NCBI RefSeq assembly: GCF_003063645.1
Contig: NZ_NESJ01000007.1
Span: forward strand, 124,001-188,000
Direction: 5' to 3'
DNA from: Limnohabitans sp. 2KL-51
GTDB taxonomy: Bacteria; Pseudomonadota; Gammaproteobacteria; Burkholderiales; Burkholderiaceae_C
DNA length: 64,000 bases
The position numbers were made by a program, and so were the translations under genes. Shown here one piece after another: positions 17,640 to 25,723 of this stretch. Each line of letters starts with the position of its first letter. Position 1 is the stretch's first letter. The notes beneath the pieces were generated by a model, which ran no database searches, was not told the DNA's origin, and was given only the letters and a program-made list of their open reading frames with translations.

Positions 17640-17774
17640 GGGTGTGGCCTTAAGTGAACAGTGAACAATTAAAGGACCTGCACCCCTAGACATTTTGGAG
17701 GTGTAGTTATCTCATGATATATCGTATTTAGAAAAAAAGGGGGATTTTTAACTTTTTGTAAAATTCGCAGAACT
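17640..17774. promoter_or_regulatory. Intergenic promoter region between GntR and importer operon
   Basis: AT-rich 135-base gap between the GntR stop and the binding-protein start, both on the minus strand. It holds a GATATATC palindrome at 17716-17723 and a poly-A/T tract, consistent with a promoter and a GntR operator for the importer operon. No exact FCD-type operator is recognisable. Confidence 0.35.
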
Positions 17775-18464
17775 TCAGGGCTTGAGCCAGCGCAACAAAT
17801 AACTGGAGCCATGCAACAGATCATCCCGGATGGCTTGAGCGAGCGCGTTGCCATCACGTCGTCGCAAAGCATCAATCGCAGAGCGGTGCGCTTGATGACC
17901 GGCCAAACTTCCACAATATTGCGGGAATAACCAATTAAGCGTTGGCCCTACTCGCAGATACAGACTTTCAATGATTCCAACCAAAACAGCTTGCTCAGAA
18001 GCACGATATATCGACATGTGAAAATCAGTGTTTGCAGTTAAAGTTCGATGCGCCTCTCCGGCCTTTATGGCCTCCAAATGATCGGCCATCACCCCGTCAA
18101 GTCGCTCAATCTCTTCATTGCTCATGCGATAAGCCGCCTCGTGGGCAGCCATAGGCTCTAGTTCAAGCCGGATTTTCAGAATTTCACGGTAGGTTTCTAT
18201 ATCCAACCGTGGAACGCAAATGGTCCTTGCATTTTCTATCGTCAAAGCGCCCGCTGCGCACAGGCGCTGAATTGCCTCTCGAGCCGGCGTCAGGCTTACC
18301 CCATAGCTTTCGGCTATGCCTCGTATGGTTAACACCTGCTCTGGCAACAGACCGCCCGTCATTAACGCCCGATGTAGGCGAAGGTAGGTTTGCTCAGCAA
18401 GCGTTTGGGAAGATGTCTGCGAATCAATACTCGGCGAGTTGAGGATCGGTGGGTTTGAAGGCAT
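17775..18464 (-). CDS. GntR family transcriptional regulator, FCD (VanR/FadR-like) type
   Basis: 229-residue repressor-type regulator. The winged HTH spans about residues 20-90: QTYLRLHRALMTGGLLPEQVLTIRGIAESYGVSLTPAREAIQRLCAAGAL. The C-terminal FCD domain has the metal/ligand helices with DFHMSIYRAS and HQAHRSAIDALRRRD. It is encoded immediately upstream of the importer/PLP-enzyme operon in the same direction, and most likely controls it in response to the imported compound or a product. The gene is AT-richer than flanking chromosomal genes. Confidence 0.92.
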   Translation of the reverse strand: MPSNPPILNSPSIDSQTSSQTLAEQTYLRLHRALMTGGLLPEQVLTIRGIAESYGVSLTPAREAIQRLCAAGALTIENARTICVPRLDIETYREILKIRLELEPMAAHEAAYRMSNEEIERLDGVMADHLEAIKAGEAHRTLTANTDFHMSIYRASEQAVLVGIIESLYLRVGPTLNWLFPQYCGSLAGHQAHRSAIDALRRRDGNALAQAIRDDLLHGSSYLLRWLKP

Positions 18465-19035
18465 GGGGGGGCGGATTCAAAAGTTAAGTGCAACACCCTT
18501 GATTTCAGTGGATGAGGGTGGAATGTTGCGAACTATCCAGGAGCAGTTCCCTGTAAACAATCAGCGCCGATCGTACTCCCAAACCTTTGCACGGGCGGTT
18601 GTTGATTTCATCTGCAACCGCAGCTCAAAGAAATACTGGGCCAGATGCAGCACCCCATATACGGGCTGGACAAAAAAATCAGCATCGACATGCCGGGCAT
18701 GCCTAGCATCAACGACCTGATGTTTTTCACGCTCATGCAAGCACTGCTCGAAGACCTGCCCATTTCCATCACTGTCAAAACACCCCAAGGCTCTGCGCAA
18801 GACCACGAAGTCATCCCCAGGCACCTGCGCATTCGGCACGACGGCTGGCAGCTTCAATTGCAAACGGGAGGCGAATTCAAGGACGAAGTGCAACAAAGAT
18901 GAACCCACTATTGAATGGCTGAGGATGCGTTGGCATCATGGTCACTTAGGCCTAAGAACAGTTACGCGTTGACCGCGATTTCTATAGTCATGGTCTGCCG
19001 CAACCTATTGACACGATAAACGGGGGGGGCCAGCC
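18465..19035. other. Gene-poor boundary region with possible mobile-element scar
   Basis: 571 bases without a convincing gene. An imperfect inverted repeat, GTGCAACACCC (18489-18499) against GGGTGGAATGTTGC (18516-18529), resembles the end of an insertion sequence, and a frame of 85 codons follows at 18645. The composition changes from AT-rich (island) to GC-rich at about 18.6 kb. A GGGGGGG run lies near 19021. Best read as decayed DNA at the island boundary. Confidence 0.5.
18645..18902 (+). CDS. Hypothetical protein, possible 5'-truncated gene remnant
   Basis: 85 codons from ATG at 18645, reading MQHPIYGLDKKISIDMPGMP and ending EFKDEVQQR. The frame continues coherently upstream of the ATG (LQPQLKEILGQ) to a stop at 18603, suggesting the first part of an older gene was lost. 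The composition and codon use are those of coding DNA, and it has a plausible soluble fold, but no family is recognised and there is no clear ribosome-binding site. Confidence 0.35.
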   Translation: MQHPIYGLDKKISIDMPGMPSINDLMFFTLMQALLEDLPISITVKTPQGSAQDHEVIPRHLRIRHDGWQLQLQTGGEFKDEVQQR

Positions 19036-19755
19036 TCAACCCATTATCCTGCGCAAGCTGGAGAAAAACAGCTCCGACTGAAGCCGCTCCCCGTTGGTCT
19101 GATCTGCGACACGCTGAGCGAGTGCGGCGTCCACAGGTTTCAGCGCCACACCGGTCGAGGCCGCCAGCACCTGAGCTTGGCAGGCGCGCTCCAGGTAGTA
19201 CAAGTCGTCATAGGCGTAGTCCACGCGTTCACCACACACGATGACACCGTGGTTGCCCAGGAACACCACATCTGCCCCACGCATGGCATTCGCGATGCGC
19301 TCACCCTCGGTCATGTCCAGGGCCAGCCCGTTGTAGTTCGCGTCCACCGCCACGCGGCCATGAAAGCGCATGGCGGTTTGTGACAAACGGGTGTCCAAGG
19401 CCCGCGCAGCCGTCAAGGTCAGGGCCGTTGCGTGCGGCATGTGGGTGTGCAGCACGACCGACTTGCGCGCTAAGCGGTGCACCGCAGCATGAATGAACAT
19501 GGCCGTGGGCTCCACCGGGTGGCGGCCCGCCAGTTGCTCGCCCGCAGCGTTGCACATCACAATGTCAGGCGCTTGCACCTCACTCCAATGCAACCCACGC
19601 GGGTTAAGCAAAAACCAGTCGTCCCTTCCAGGCACCGCCACGCTGAAGTGGTTGCACACACCCTCGCTAAGTCCCTGAGCAGCGGCAGCCCGCAAGGCCA
19701 GCGCCAGGTCGTCACGCAGCGGCAACAGGTCTTCAAAGGTTTCATCGGCTTGCAT
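19036..19755 (-). CDS. Class II aldolase/adducin family protein
   Basis: 239-residue metal-dependent aldolase fold protein. The zinc ligands are visible as HTHMPHATAL (about 107-115) and the later FLGNHGVIVCG (His near 178), and the N-terminal segment VCNHFSVAVPG is the substrate loop of the family. Members act as fuculose-phosphate-type aldolases or as decarboxylases and epimerases of related sugar acids. The start at 19755 was chosen because it follows a plausible ribosome-binding site and gives the usual family length. It is a single gene with no neighbouring sugar pathway, so its substrate is open. Confidence 0.88.
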   Translation of the reverse strand: MQADETFEDLLPLRDDLALALRAAAAQGLSEGVCNHFSVAVPGRDDWFLLNPRGLHWSEVQAPDIVMCNAAGEQLAGRHPVEPTAMFIHAAVHRLARKSVVLHTHMPHATALTLTAARALDTRLSQTAMRFHGRVAVDANYNGLALDMTEGERIANAMRGADVVFLGNHGVIVCGERVDYAYDDLYYLERACQAQVLAASTGVALKPVDAALAQRVADQTNGERLQSELFFSSLRRIMG

Positions 19756-19936
19756 GGTGTACCTCCATCTTCCAATCATCGGTTTTTGAATGGTGCATTT
19801 CTGGCAAAAGTGGGCAGACCTGCGTTGTGGCATTTGACCAGATAAAAAAGCTGGTGACCTGAACAGCCCCGTAGGCTCTCGCCTTGAGCCTCGTCCCCAG
19901 CAACATCATCGCCCTGACCAACCCAAGGAGCCTGTG
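19756..19936. promoter_or_regulatory. Divergent intergenic region with REP-like hairpin
   Basis: 181-base gap between the class II aldolase gene (minus) and the VWA gene (plus). It holds a hairpin AGGCTC-tcgcctt-GAGCCT at 19873-19891 whose left flank GTAGGCTCTCGCCTTG matches 15 of 16 bases of the REP-like element at 52167. The ribosome-binding site AAGGAG for the VWA gene is at 19925-19930. Confidence 0.45.
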
Positions 19937-21259
19937 ATGACCCAACCCACGATTGTTTTTTCTCCGCTGCAAGCGGGTGTGCCTGCTGCAGGCGGTGCGC
20001 TGGAGGTGCTGGTGCGGGTACAGGCGCCTGACCGCCCTACCGATTTGGCTACAGCCCATTTGCCCAAACGCCTGGCTTTGGTGGTGGACCGTTCGGGCAG
20101 CATGAACGGCCAACCGCTGCAAGAGGCTTTGCGCTGCGTGACGCACATTGCCAGCCACCTGACATCGCAAGACGCTTTGGCGTTGGTGGTGTACGACGAC
20201 AAGGTGGACACGCTGCTGCCTTTGCAGCCCATGCGTTCGACCGACGCGGTGGCCAAGGCAGTGGCGGGGGTGGAAGCAGGCGGCATGACCAACCTGCATG
20301 GCGGCTGGCTGGCCGGTGCCCAGCAGCTGGAGGGCGGCACAGAGCAAACAGTGTCGCGGGTAATTTTGTTGTCCGATGGGCAAGCCAACCACGGCGAAAC
20401 CGATTTGTCAGCCATCGAGGCGCAGTGCCGCGAGTGGCTTGGCCGGGGCGTGAGCACCACCACGGTGGGTTTGGGGCGTGGCTTCAATGAGGATTTGATG
20501 ATTGGCATGGCCCGTGCAGGTGGCGGGCAAAACTATTACGGCGAGACGGCCGCCGACCTGTACGACAGTTTTGACGAAGAGCTGGCTTTGCTGCAGGCCA
20601 TGTACTTGCGGCAAGTGGGCTTGAAGCTGTTGCCTGCGGCTGGGGTGATTGTGGAGATGATCAGCCCAGCCCAACAGCTGGCCGATGGCAGCTGGCGCAT
20701 GACCGACCTGGCCTGGGGTGCCGAGGCTTGGGTGGCAGTGCGCCTGCACCTGAGCCCCGGCATGGCGGGCCAAACGCGAGACTTGCTGGCCGCCAGCGTG
20801 AGCGGCACTGCACTGGATGGCACCCAGCTGCAAGCGCATGCGCCTGTGTTGCAACTGCCTGTGCTGGACGCAGCCGCTATGCAAGCCCTACCCCGCAACG
20901 AAACGGCTTACACCAGGCTGGAAGAACTGGCCTTTGCCAAAGCGTCTGAGCACTTGCGCCAATTGGCCAAAGAGGGCGACCGCCAAGCCACGCAGCAGGC
21001 TTTGGATGTGCTGGAAAAGCGCTTTGGTCACCATCCTTGGCTGAGCGCCAAAATTAAACAATTGCGCCAGCTGGCCGATGAAGACAGCGAAATGATGGCC
21101 AAGGAAGTGCGCTACTCCATGATGCGCATGTCACGGCGCTTGGTCTCCAAAGAAGAGATGGCCTACGAGGGCGACGAGACCCACGTCAGCGAGTCGGTCA
21201 TGCCGTCTTTCATGCGCAAGAAGGTAAGCGAGGGCAAGGGGAAGAAGCGCGAAGTTTGA
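19937..21259 (+). CDS. VWA domain-containing protein
   Basis: 440-residue protein with an intact von Willebrand A domain: metal-ion site DRSGSMNG (about 51-58), the second-loop threonine in GGMTNLHGG (about 115) and the aspartate in LLSDGQANHG (about 138). It lacks a signal peptide, so it is probably cytosolic. The C-terminal third is alpha-helical. The start was set at ATG 19937, six bases after AAGGAG, rather than the GTG three bases earlier. It has no MoxR partner next to it; such orphan VWA proteins often serve as adhesion or stress-related scaffolds. Confidence 0.9.
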   Translation: MTQPTIVFSPLQAGVPAAGGALEVLVRVQAPDRPTDLATAHLPKRLALVVDRSGSMNGQPLQEALRCVTHIASHLTSQDALALVVYDDKVDTLLPLQPMRSTDAVAKAVAGVEAGGMTNLHGGWLAGAQQLEGGTEQTVSRVILLSDGQANHGETDLSAIEAQCREWLGRGVSTTTVGLGRGFNEDLMIGMARAGGGQNYYGETAADLYDSFDEELALLQAMYLRQVGLKLLPAAGVIVEMISPAQQLADGSWRMTDLAWGAEAWVAVRLHLSPGMAGQTRDLLAASVSGTALDGTQLQAHAPVLQLPVLDAAAMQALPRNETAYTRLEELAFAKASEHLRQLAKEGDRQATQQALDVLEKRFGHHPWLSAKIKQLRQLADEDSEMMAKEVRYSMMRMSRRLVSKEEMAYEGDETHVSESVMPSFMRKKVSEGKGKKREV

Positions 21260-21330
21260 CGGCTCATGCGGTGAATCCATCTTTCGTCCAAGCGGCTGCG
21301 CTGGTTCACCGCAACAAGACAAGAAGAAAA

Positions 21331-21531
21331 ATGTCATCCAAAAAAGAAATCACGCTCGAGGCCCTTCAAGAAATGGAGGAGCGATTGGATCAATACTTTG
21401 CAGTCTTGGACCGACCTAACCAGCTGGAGAATGAAAGATGCCCAGTGACGAAAAAATCAAAGAAAAGCGTCCACAGGTTTGGGGGAATGTCGCTCCTCAA
21501 AATCCGGGGCGATTCAGTTAGACTTTTATGA
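21331..21531 (+). CDS. Small hypothetical protein
   Basis: 66 codons from ATG at 21331, with an AAGAAGAAA purine run just upstream. The product is charged and helical (KKEITLEALQEMEERLDQY) with a lysine-rich tail. The frame is open upstream to a TTG overlapping the VWA stop, so a 91-residue form is possible. Its 3' end overlaps the convergent deaminase gene by 14 bases. No family is recognised, and its AT-rich composition places it at the left border of the catabolic island. Confidence 0.4.
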   Translation: MSSKKEITLEALQEMEERLDQYFAVLDRPNQLENERCPVTKKSKKSVHRFGGMSLLKIRGDSVRLL

Positions 21532-22270
21532 CATGTTCTTGAAACACAGCTCGACAATCCATCTCATACTCTAAATCTACTACTGGCGGGCGATTGAAGT
21601 GCCATGTTAGACCATGGCCAAGGGCCTTGGTTTCCTTAAATTGCTCGGCCAACAGACTGTGAAAATCGTGGATGGTGTAAATCTGCGTAGCGGTAACATC
21701 AGGCCAGTCAAAACCAAGCAGCTGCATTCGACGTTGCATTTCATTAATTACAAAGGTCATCTTTTTTCGAAGACCCTCATTCGATAAATCACCCAATGAC
21801 ACAGTAACTTCGCGATACGAACCATGCCCTTCGGGGGCCTCAGCACTACCAGCTACAACAAAAGATGGTTGTGCATTGGTATCAGGCACCGTGTAAGAAA
21901 AGGCATGAATGCTCGGCTCAGCAGGAGGCGCAATCTGGGGGCAAACATTGCTTCGCGCAACTGGATTAACACCCTCAAGAAAAATACCCCATCGTTTGAG
22001 TGTGCCAATATAAATCTCATTGAAGTCACGAAAACCTTGTTCGGTAAATGGTGCAGGTGAGCGAAGCTCACATGCACAAAAGGCTTGAACCGGACGTCCA
22101 ATTTCTTTTAGATGAGCCTCAATGCGTTCAAAACCACGAGCAAGCAACAAAGGCTTAGTGAAACGAACTCGATGCAGTGCAAAGCCAGGCTGTGCAGCGA
22201 CGCCTGCCGAATACTGCGAGACTCCAGGCGCATAACGATACCCACCTGTCTCAAATACAGTTGCTGTCAT
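21518..22270 (-). CDS. CnbZ-like protein (2-amino-5-chloromuconate deaminase family)
   Basis: 250-residue cytosolic protein resembling the 2-amino-5-chloromuconate deaminase CnbZ known from chloronitrobenzene degradation. The family runs are clear: YRYAPGVSQYSAGVAAQPGF at the start, AFCACELRSPAPFTEQGF in the first third, NPVARSNVCP in the middle and FNRPPVVDLEYEMDCRAVF at the end. Such proteins deaminate 2-aminomuconate-type compounds. It lies 63 bases downstream of the importer ATPase gene livF on the same strand, so it probably belongs to that operon and acts on the imported compound. Specificity for a chlorinated substrate cannot be claimed. Confidence 0.78.
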   Translation of the reverse strand: MTATVFETGGYRYAPGVSQYSAGVAAQPGFALHRVRFTKPLLLARGFERIEAHLKEIGRPVQAFCACELRSPAPFTEQGFRDFNEIYIGTLKRWGIFLEGVNPVARSNVCPQIAPPAEPSIHAFSYTVPDTNAQPSFVVAGSAEAPEGHGSYREVTVSLGDLSNEGLRKKMTFVINEMQRRMQLLGFDWPDVTATQIYTIHDFHSLLAEQFKETKALGHGLTWHFNRPPVVDLEYEMDCRAVFQEHVIKV

Positions 22271-22333
22271 GTTGATCTCACTTAAAAAATTGAAAGACTG
22301 AGCGTGAAATTTTTAGATCAAATATCGATTCGA

Positions 22334-23059
22334 CTAGGCGAGTTCTCCCAAATATGCAGCACGAATTGAAGGATCAGCCAGAAGGTCTTTACTTGCACCT
22401 TGTCGAACAATGCGCCCTTGGTCCATTACCAAGCTAGCCTGAGAAACCTCAAGGGCTGTCACCACATCTTGCTCCACAACAAAAATTGACAACCCCTCTT
22501 CGTTGAGCTTGATCAATGAACCTATCAGATGCTCAATCAGCACAGGCGCCAAGCCTAAAGAAAGCTCGTCGATCATCAGCAAAGTTGGAGCGCTCATGAG
22601 TCCACGCCCAATGGCACACATCTGCTGCTCTCCACCCGACATGGTCGAGGCTGCCTGTCTGCGTCGCTCGTAGAGCTTTGGGAAAATCTGATAAATACGA
22701 TCTAGATCTCTGGCCAATTCTGCTCGAGATAACTGCGTTCGAAGATAAGCACCCATCATCAGGTTTTCTTCGACAGACATCGCGCCAAAAAGCCGTCTTC
22801 CTTCAGGCACATGGGCAATTCCACGGGCCAAAATCTGAGCTGGGGTCTCTTTCCCAATTGATGCGCCCTCAAATAGGATCTCACCTTCAGTTGGTGCAAT
22901 CAATCCAGACAAAGTGCGCATCAATGTTGACTTGCCAGCGCCGTTTGAGCCTATCAACGCTGTGATCTCGCCTTTTTTGATGGTGAAATCAACGCCCCAC
23001 AAAACATTGATCTCACCATAACCGGCCCGAAGTGAGCTTACTTTTAAAAATTCAGTCAA
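22334..23059 (-). CDS. livF: Branched-chain-type ABC transporter ATP-binding protein LivF
   Basis: 241-residue ATPase of the LivF class. Walker A is GSNGAGKST, the signature reads MSGGEQQMCAIGRGL, and Walker B is LMIDELSLGLAP, the diagnostic SLGLAP of LivF. It overlaps the LivG gene by eight bases. With LivG it forms the ATPase pair of a high-affinity importer for branched-chain amino acids, amides or aromatic acids. Confidence 0.93.
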   Translation of the reverse strand: MTEFLKVSSLRAGYGEINVLWGVDFTIKKGEITALIGSNGAGKSTLMRTLSGLIAPTEGEILFEGASIGKETPAQILARGIAHVPEGRRLFGAMSVEENLMMGAYLRTQLSRAELARDLDRIYQIFPKLYERRRQAASTMSGGEQQMCAIGRGLMSAPTLLMIDELSLGLAPVLIEHLIGSLIKLNEEGLSIFVVEQDVVTALEVSQASLVMDQGRIVRQGASKDLLADPSIRAAYLGELA

Positions 23060-23825
23060 GGCTTACCTCGGCATTTTTTAAGTAATCTTTTGCTGCCTGC
23101 GAATAACGTTTACCAAGATAGGCTTCCACCACTTTGGGGTCATTTACCACTTGGCGAGGGTCCCCTTCAGAAATCAGCTGCCCGTTATGAAGCACCACAA
23201 TTCTGCTGCATACGGTAACCACCACTTTAATCAAGTGCTCAATGAGCACGATGGTAGTTCCCGTTGCTGCAATCTTCTTAATCAGCGACATAGCCTGCTC
23301 GACCTCAGCTGAATTGAGGCCCGCATTGACTTCATCCAAGAATAGCAATTTGGGACGCATGGCCAAGGTCTTTGCCAACTCAAGACGTTTACGCATTGCC
23401 AGAGTCAAACTCGCTGCAGGTAAGTTGGCTTGGGGGAAAAGTCCGACAAATTCGAGCTGCTCTAGAGCAAACTCCTGAGCCTGACGAATTGAAAAACCTG
23501 ACCTTGAAAAAAGGGCGGCTGCAGTTACGTTATCTAAGACTGTCAGATCAGGGAAAGGCTGAACAATCTGAAATGTTCGCGCTAGTCCAATTCGTGCTGT
23601 CTCATAGGGCTTATAGCGAGTGATATCTTTACCTTGGTAAAACACCTGTCCACCCGTAGCCGTGTGCACTCCGGTAATCACATTGACCAAGGTTGTCTTG
23701 CCAGCACCGTTTGGACCAATGAGGCCCACAACTTCGCCGGCTCCAATCGAAAGTGAGACATTTTCCAAGGCTTGAAGGCCGCCGAAACGCCGACTCAAGT
23801 TGTTCAGCTTAAGTAGCTCAGTCAC
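23052..23825 (-). CDS. livG: Branched-chain-type ABC transporter ATP-binding protein LivG
   Basis: 257-residue ATPase of the LivG class. Walker A is GPNGAGKTT, and the Walker B region reads LLFLDEVNAGLNSAE, where the usual EPxAGLN has valine for proline. The ABC signature is weak (LPAASLTLAMRKRLELAKTL instead of the standard LSYGxQR), which is typical of some LivG relatives but worth noting. The C-terminal YLGKRY tail is characteristic. It overlaps both neighbours, livM and livF, by eight bases. Confidence 0.92.
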   Translation of the reverse strand: MTELLKLNNLSRRFGGLQALENVSLSIGAGEVVGLIGPNGAGKTTLVNVITGVHTATGGQVFYQGKDITRYKPYETARIGLARTFQIVQPFPDLTVLDNVTAAALFSRSGFSIRQAQEFALEQLEFVGLFPQANLPAASLTLAMRKRLELAKTLAMRPKLLFLDEVNAGLNSAEVEQAMSLIKKIAATGTTIVLIEHLIKVVVTVCSRIVVLHNGQLISEGDPRQVVNDPKVVEAYLGKRYSQAAKDYLKNAEVSLD

Positions 23826-24777
23826 GTGAGACTCCGTTTGGGCGAATTAGTCGTTTTCCAAGCCAGCTGCTACCAAATGAGACAAGCCCCTTGGGAAGAA
23901 ACAGCAGCAGCACCACAATTAAAAGTCCAAGCACGCCCGTGTGTAGATTTAGCAGATTGCGCCATACAAACTCTTCAATGCCCAGAAAGAGAAAGGCACC
24001 CATCACTGCGCCAAGCGTGGACCCCAATCCACCCAAAAGGGCCATCACGATAGGCTTAACCGAGTAAAGAATATCGTAAACATCAGGCGGTTCAATGTAG
24101 TGAACCCAGCCTGCATAAATTACCCCTGCCATAGCAACAAAGATACCTGAAAAGCCAAAAGCCAAGCTTTTATAAAGTGTAGAGTTCACGCCAATCATGT
24201 CCGCTGCAGACTCGTTTTGACAAATGCAGCGAAGGCCAAAACCTAACTTTGATTTTTCAATTCCGATGACAACAATTAAAGTCACAATCAGAAGAGACCA
24301 CATGACATAAAAGATAAACTGTGCTTCTCCTTCAACGCTCTTTAACACCGACGACATTGGGATATTCAGCCCCATGCCGCCTCCAGTAAGTTCCGTTGCT
24401 GCATTGGTGAGCTCTCGCAGGACTTCTGCTACAGCAAGGCTTCCAATTGCAAAGTAATGGCCCTTGAGCCTAAGTAAGACAACTCCAAATAAGAATGCTG
24501 CAGTAAACGTCATGAGCCCAGCAGCGACCGTTGCGAAAGCCAACGACACACCGCCAGCCAGCATGATTCCACCAGCGTAAGCACCAAATCCGAAAAAGGC
24601 AGCAGTTGCAAACGACGGGTATCCCGCCATGCCTCCGATCACATTCCATGAAACAGCCAAGATCGCATACATACTGGCAAATGTGCCAATGCGCAGTGCA
24701 TAAGCGCCTCCCACAAATGGCAGAAGGCTCAGTAGTCCAACCAAACCTACAATTATCCAAAGGCTATTGCGGCTCAT
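23818..24777 (-). CDS. livM: Branched-chain-type ABC transporter permease LivM
   Basis: 319-residue inner-membrane permease with about nine hydrophobic segments and the conserved GLRCICQNESAADMIGVN ATPase-contact loop. It begins with MSRNSLWIIVGLVGLLSLLPF and overlaps livG by eight bases and livH by four. It forms the channel with LivH. Confidence 0.93.
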   Translation of the reverse strand: MSRNSLWIIVGLVGLLSLLPFVGGAYALRIGTFASMYAILAVSWNVIGGMAGYPSFATAAFFGFGAYAGGIMLAGGVSLAFATVAAGLMTFTAAFLFGVVLLRLKGHYFAIGSLAVAEVLRELTNAATELTGGGMGLNIPMSSVLKSVEGEAQFIFYVMWSLLIVTLIVVIGIEKSKLGFGLRCICQNESAADMIGVNSTLYKSLAFGFSGIFVAMAGVIYAGWVHYIEPPDVYDILYSVKPIVMALLGGLGSTLGAVMGAFLFLGIEEFVWRNLLNLHTGVLGLLIVVLLLFLPKGLVSFGSSWLGKRLIRPNGVSRD

Positions 24778-25640
24778 TCGTACCCCTTCTTGCCTAAAAT
24801 TCCATGAGGGCGAAGAATTAAGAAGACAATCAACAATGAAAATGAAAGTGTCACGGAATGCTCTGGTCCGAAAACTACTGCCCCTATGCTCTCAGTAACG
24901 CCCAGAAATAGTCCGCCCAAGATCGCACCAGGAACACTTCCTAAACCACCTAGAACGCACACAACAAAGGCTTTGCCCAAGTAGGCTCCGGCCGATAGCG
25001 GTGATATAGGAAAAATTAAAGCCAGCAGAACGCCTGCACAACCAGCCATCGCTGCCCCAAGCCCAAAGGCAACTGCATAAATGATTTTGATATCAACGCC
25101 CATCAACAAAGATGCATCACGATCCATGCGTACAGCAATGATTGCGCGCCCGATGCGCGAGTGTCGCAAAATTAAATAAAGAGCAAAAGTCAGACCCAGT
25201 GCCAGCACCATGGCGAGCAATCGGTCAACTGGCACCACAATTCCCGCTAACAAAAATGAGCCAAGGGGAGGCGAAAGAATAAGTTTTCGGTAGTCAGCGC
25301 TAAATGCAAGAAGCATCCCGTTGTTTAGGATCAAATCCATACCGAACGTCAGTGTGAGCGTGACCAAAACTGGTGCAGCAATAACACGGTTCAGTATTCC
25401 GCGCTGAATAAGATAGCCAATACCGAAAAACAAAGGGGCGGCAATTAAAAGCGTAAACCAAGGATCGATGCCCATGCTGCTGTAAGCAAGCCATGCCAGG
25501 TAAGACCCCGCTACGATAAAACCACCGTGCATGATGTTGATGACGTTGAGCACTCCCCATACCAGCGAGAAACCCGCAGCGATACACGCATACAGGCATC
25601 CCAGTACCAAGCCATTCGTTAGAACTTGTAAAGCCAGCAT
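24774..25640 (-). CDS. livH: Branched-chain-type ABC transporter permease LivH
   Basis: 288-residue permease of the LivH family, with the N-terminal signature LVLGCLYACIAAGFSLVWGV and the contact loop AIIAVRMDRDASLLMGVD. Eight or nine hydrophobic helices are visible. It follows the binding-protein gene after an 83-base gap that contains a perfect 10-base hairpin, a common way to keep binding protein in excess. Confidence 0.93.
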   Translation of the reverse strand: MLALQVLTNGLVLGCLYACIAAGFSLVWGVLNVINIMHGGFIVAGSYLAWLAYSSMGIDPWFTLLIAAPLFFGIGYLIQRGILNRVIAAPVLVTLTLTFGMDLILNNGMLLAFSADYRKLILSPPLGSFLLAGIVVPVDRLLAMVLALGLTFALYLILRHSRIGRAIIAVRMDRDASLLMGVDIKIIYAVAFGLGAAMAGCAGVLLALIFPISPLSAGAYLGKAFVVCVLGGLGSVPGAILGGLFLGVTESIGAVVFGPEHSVTLSFSLLIVFLILRPHGILGKKGYE

Positions 25641-25680
25641 GATTGAGAGTTTTCTTTGTTCAATAGCAATGGAGTTAAAA

Positions 25681-25710
25681 GTGCTGTGGCCTCACCTAGC
25701 GCCACAGCAC
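25681..25710 (-). terminator. Intercistronic hairpin between binding protein and permease genes
   Basis: Perfect 10-base inverted repeat GTGCTGTGGC / GCCACAGCAC with a 10-base loop, followed on the minus strand by TTTTAACT. It lies between the stop of the binding-protein gene and livH. It probably attenuates downstream transcription or protects the upstream mRNA. Confidence 0.7.
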
Positions 25711-25723
25711 GCACTCAACCAAC

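Noticed and set aside
13517-18600. tRNA-Arg as the attachment site of an integrative element
   Set aside because: No second copy of the tRNA 3' end and no integrase or other mobility gene were found, so only a composition change supports it.
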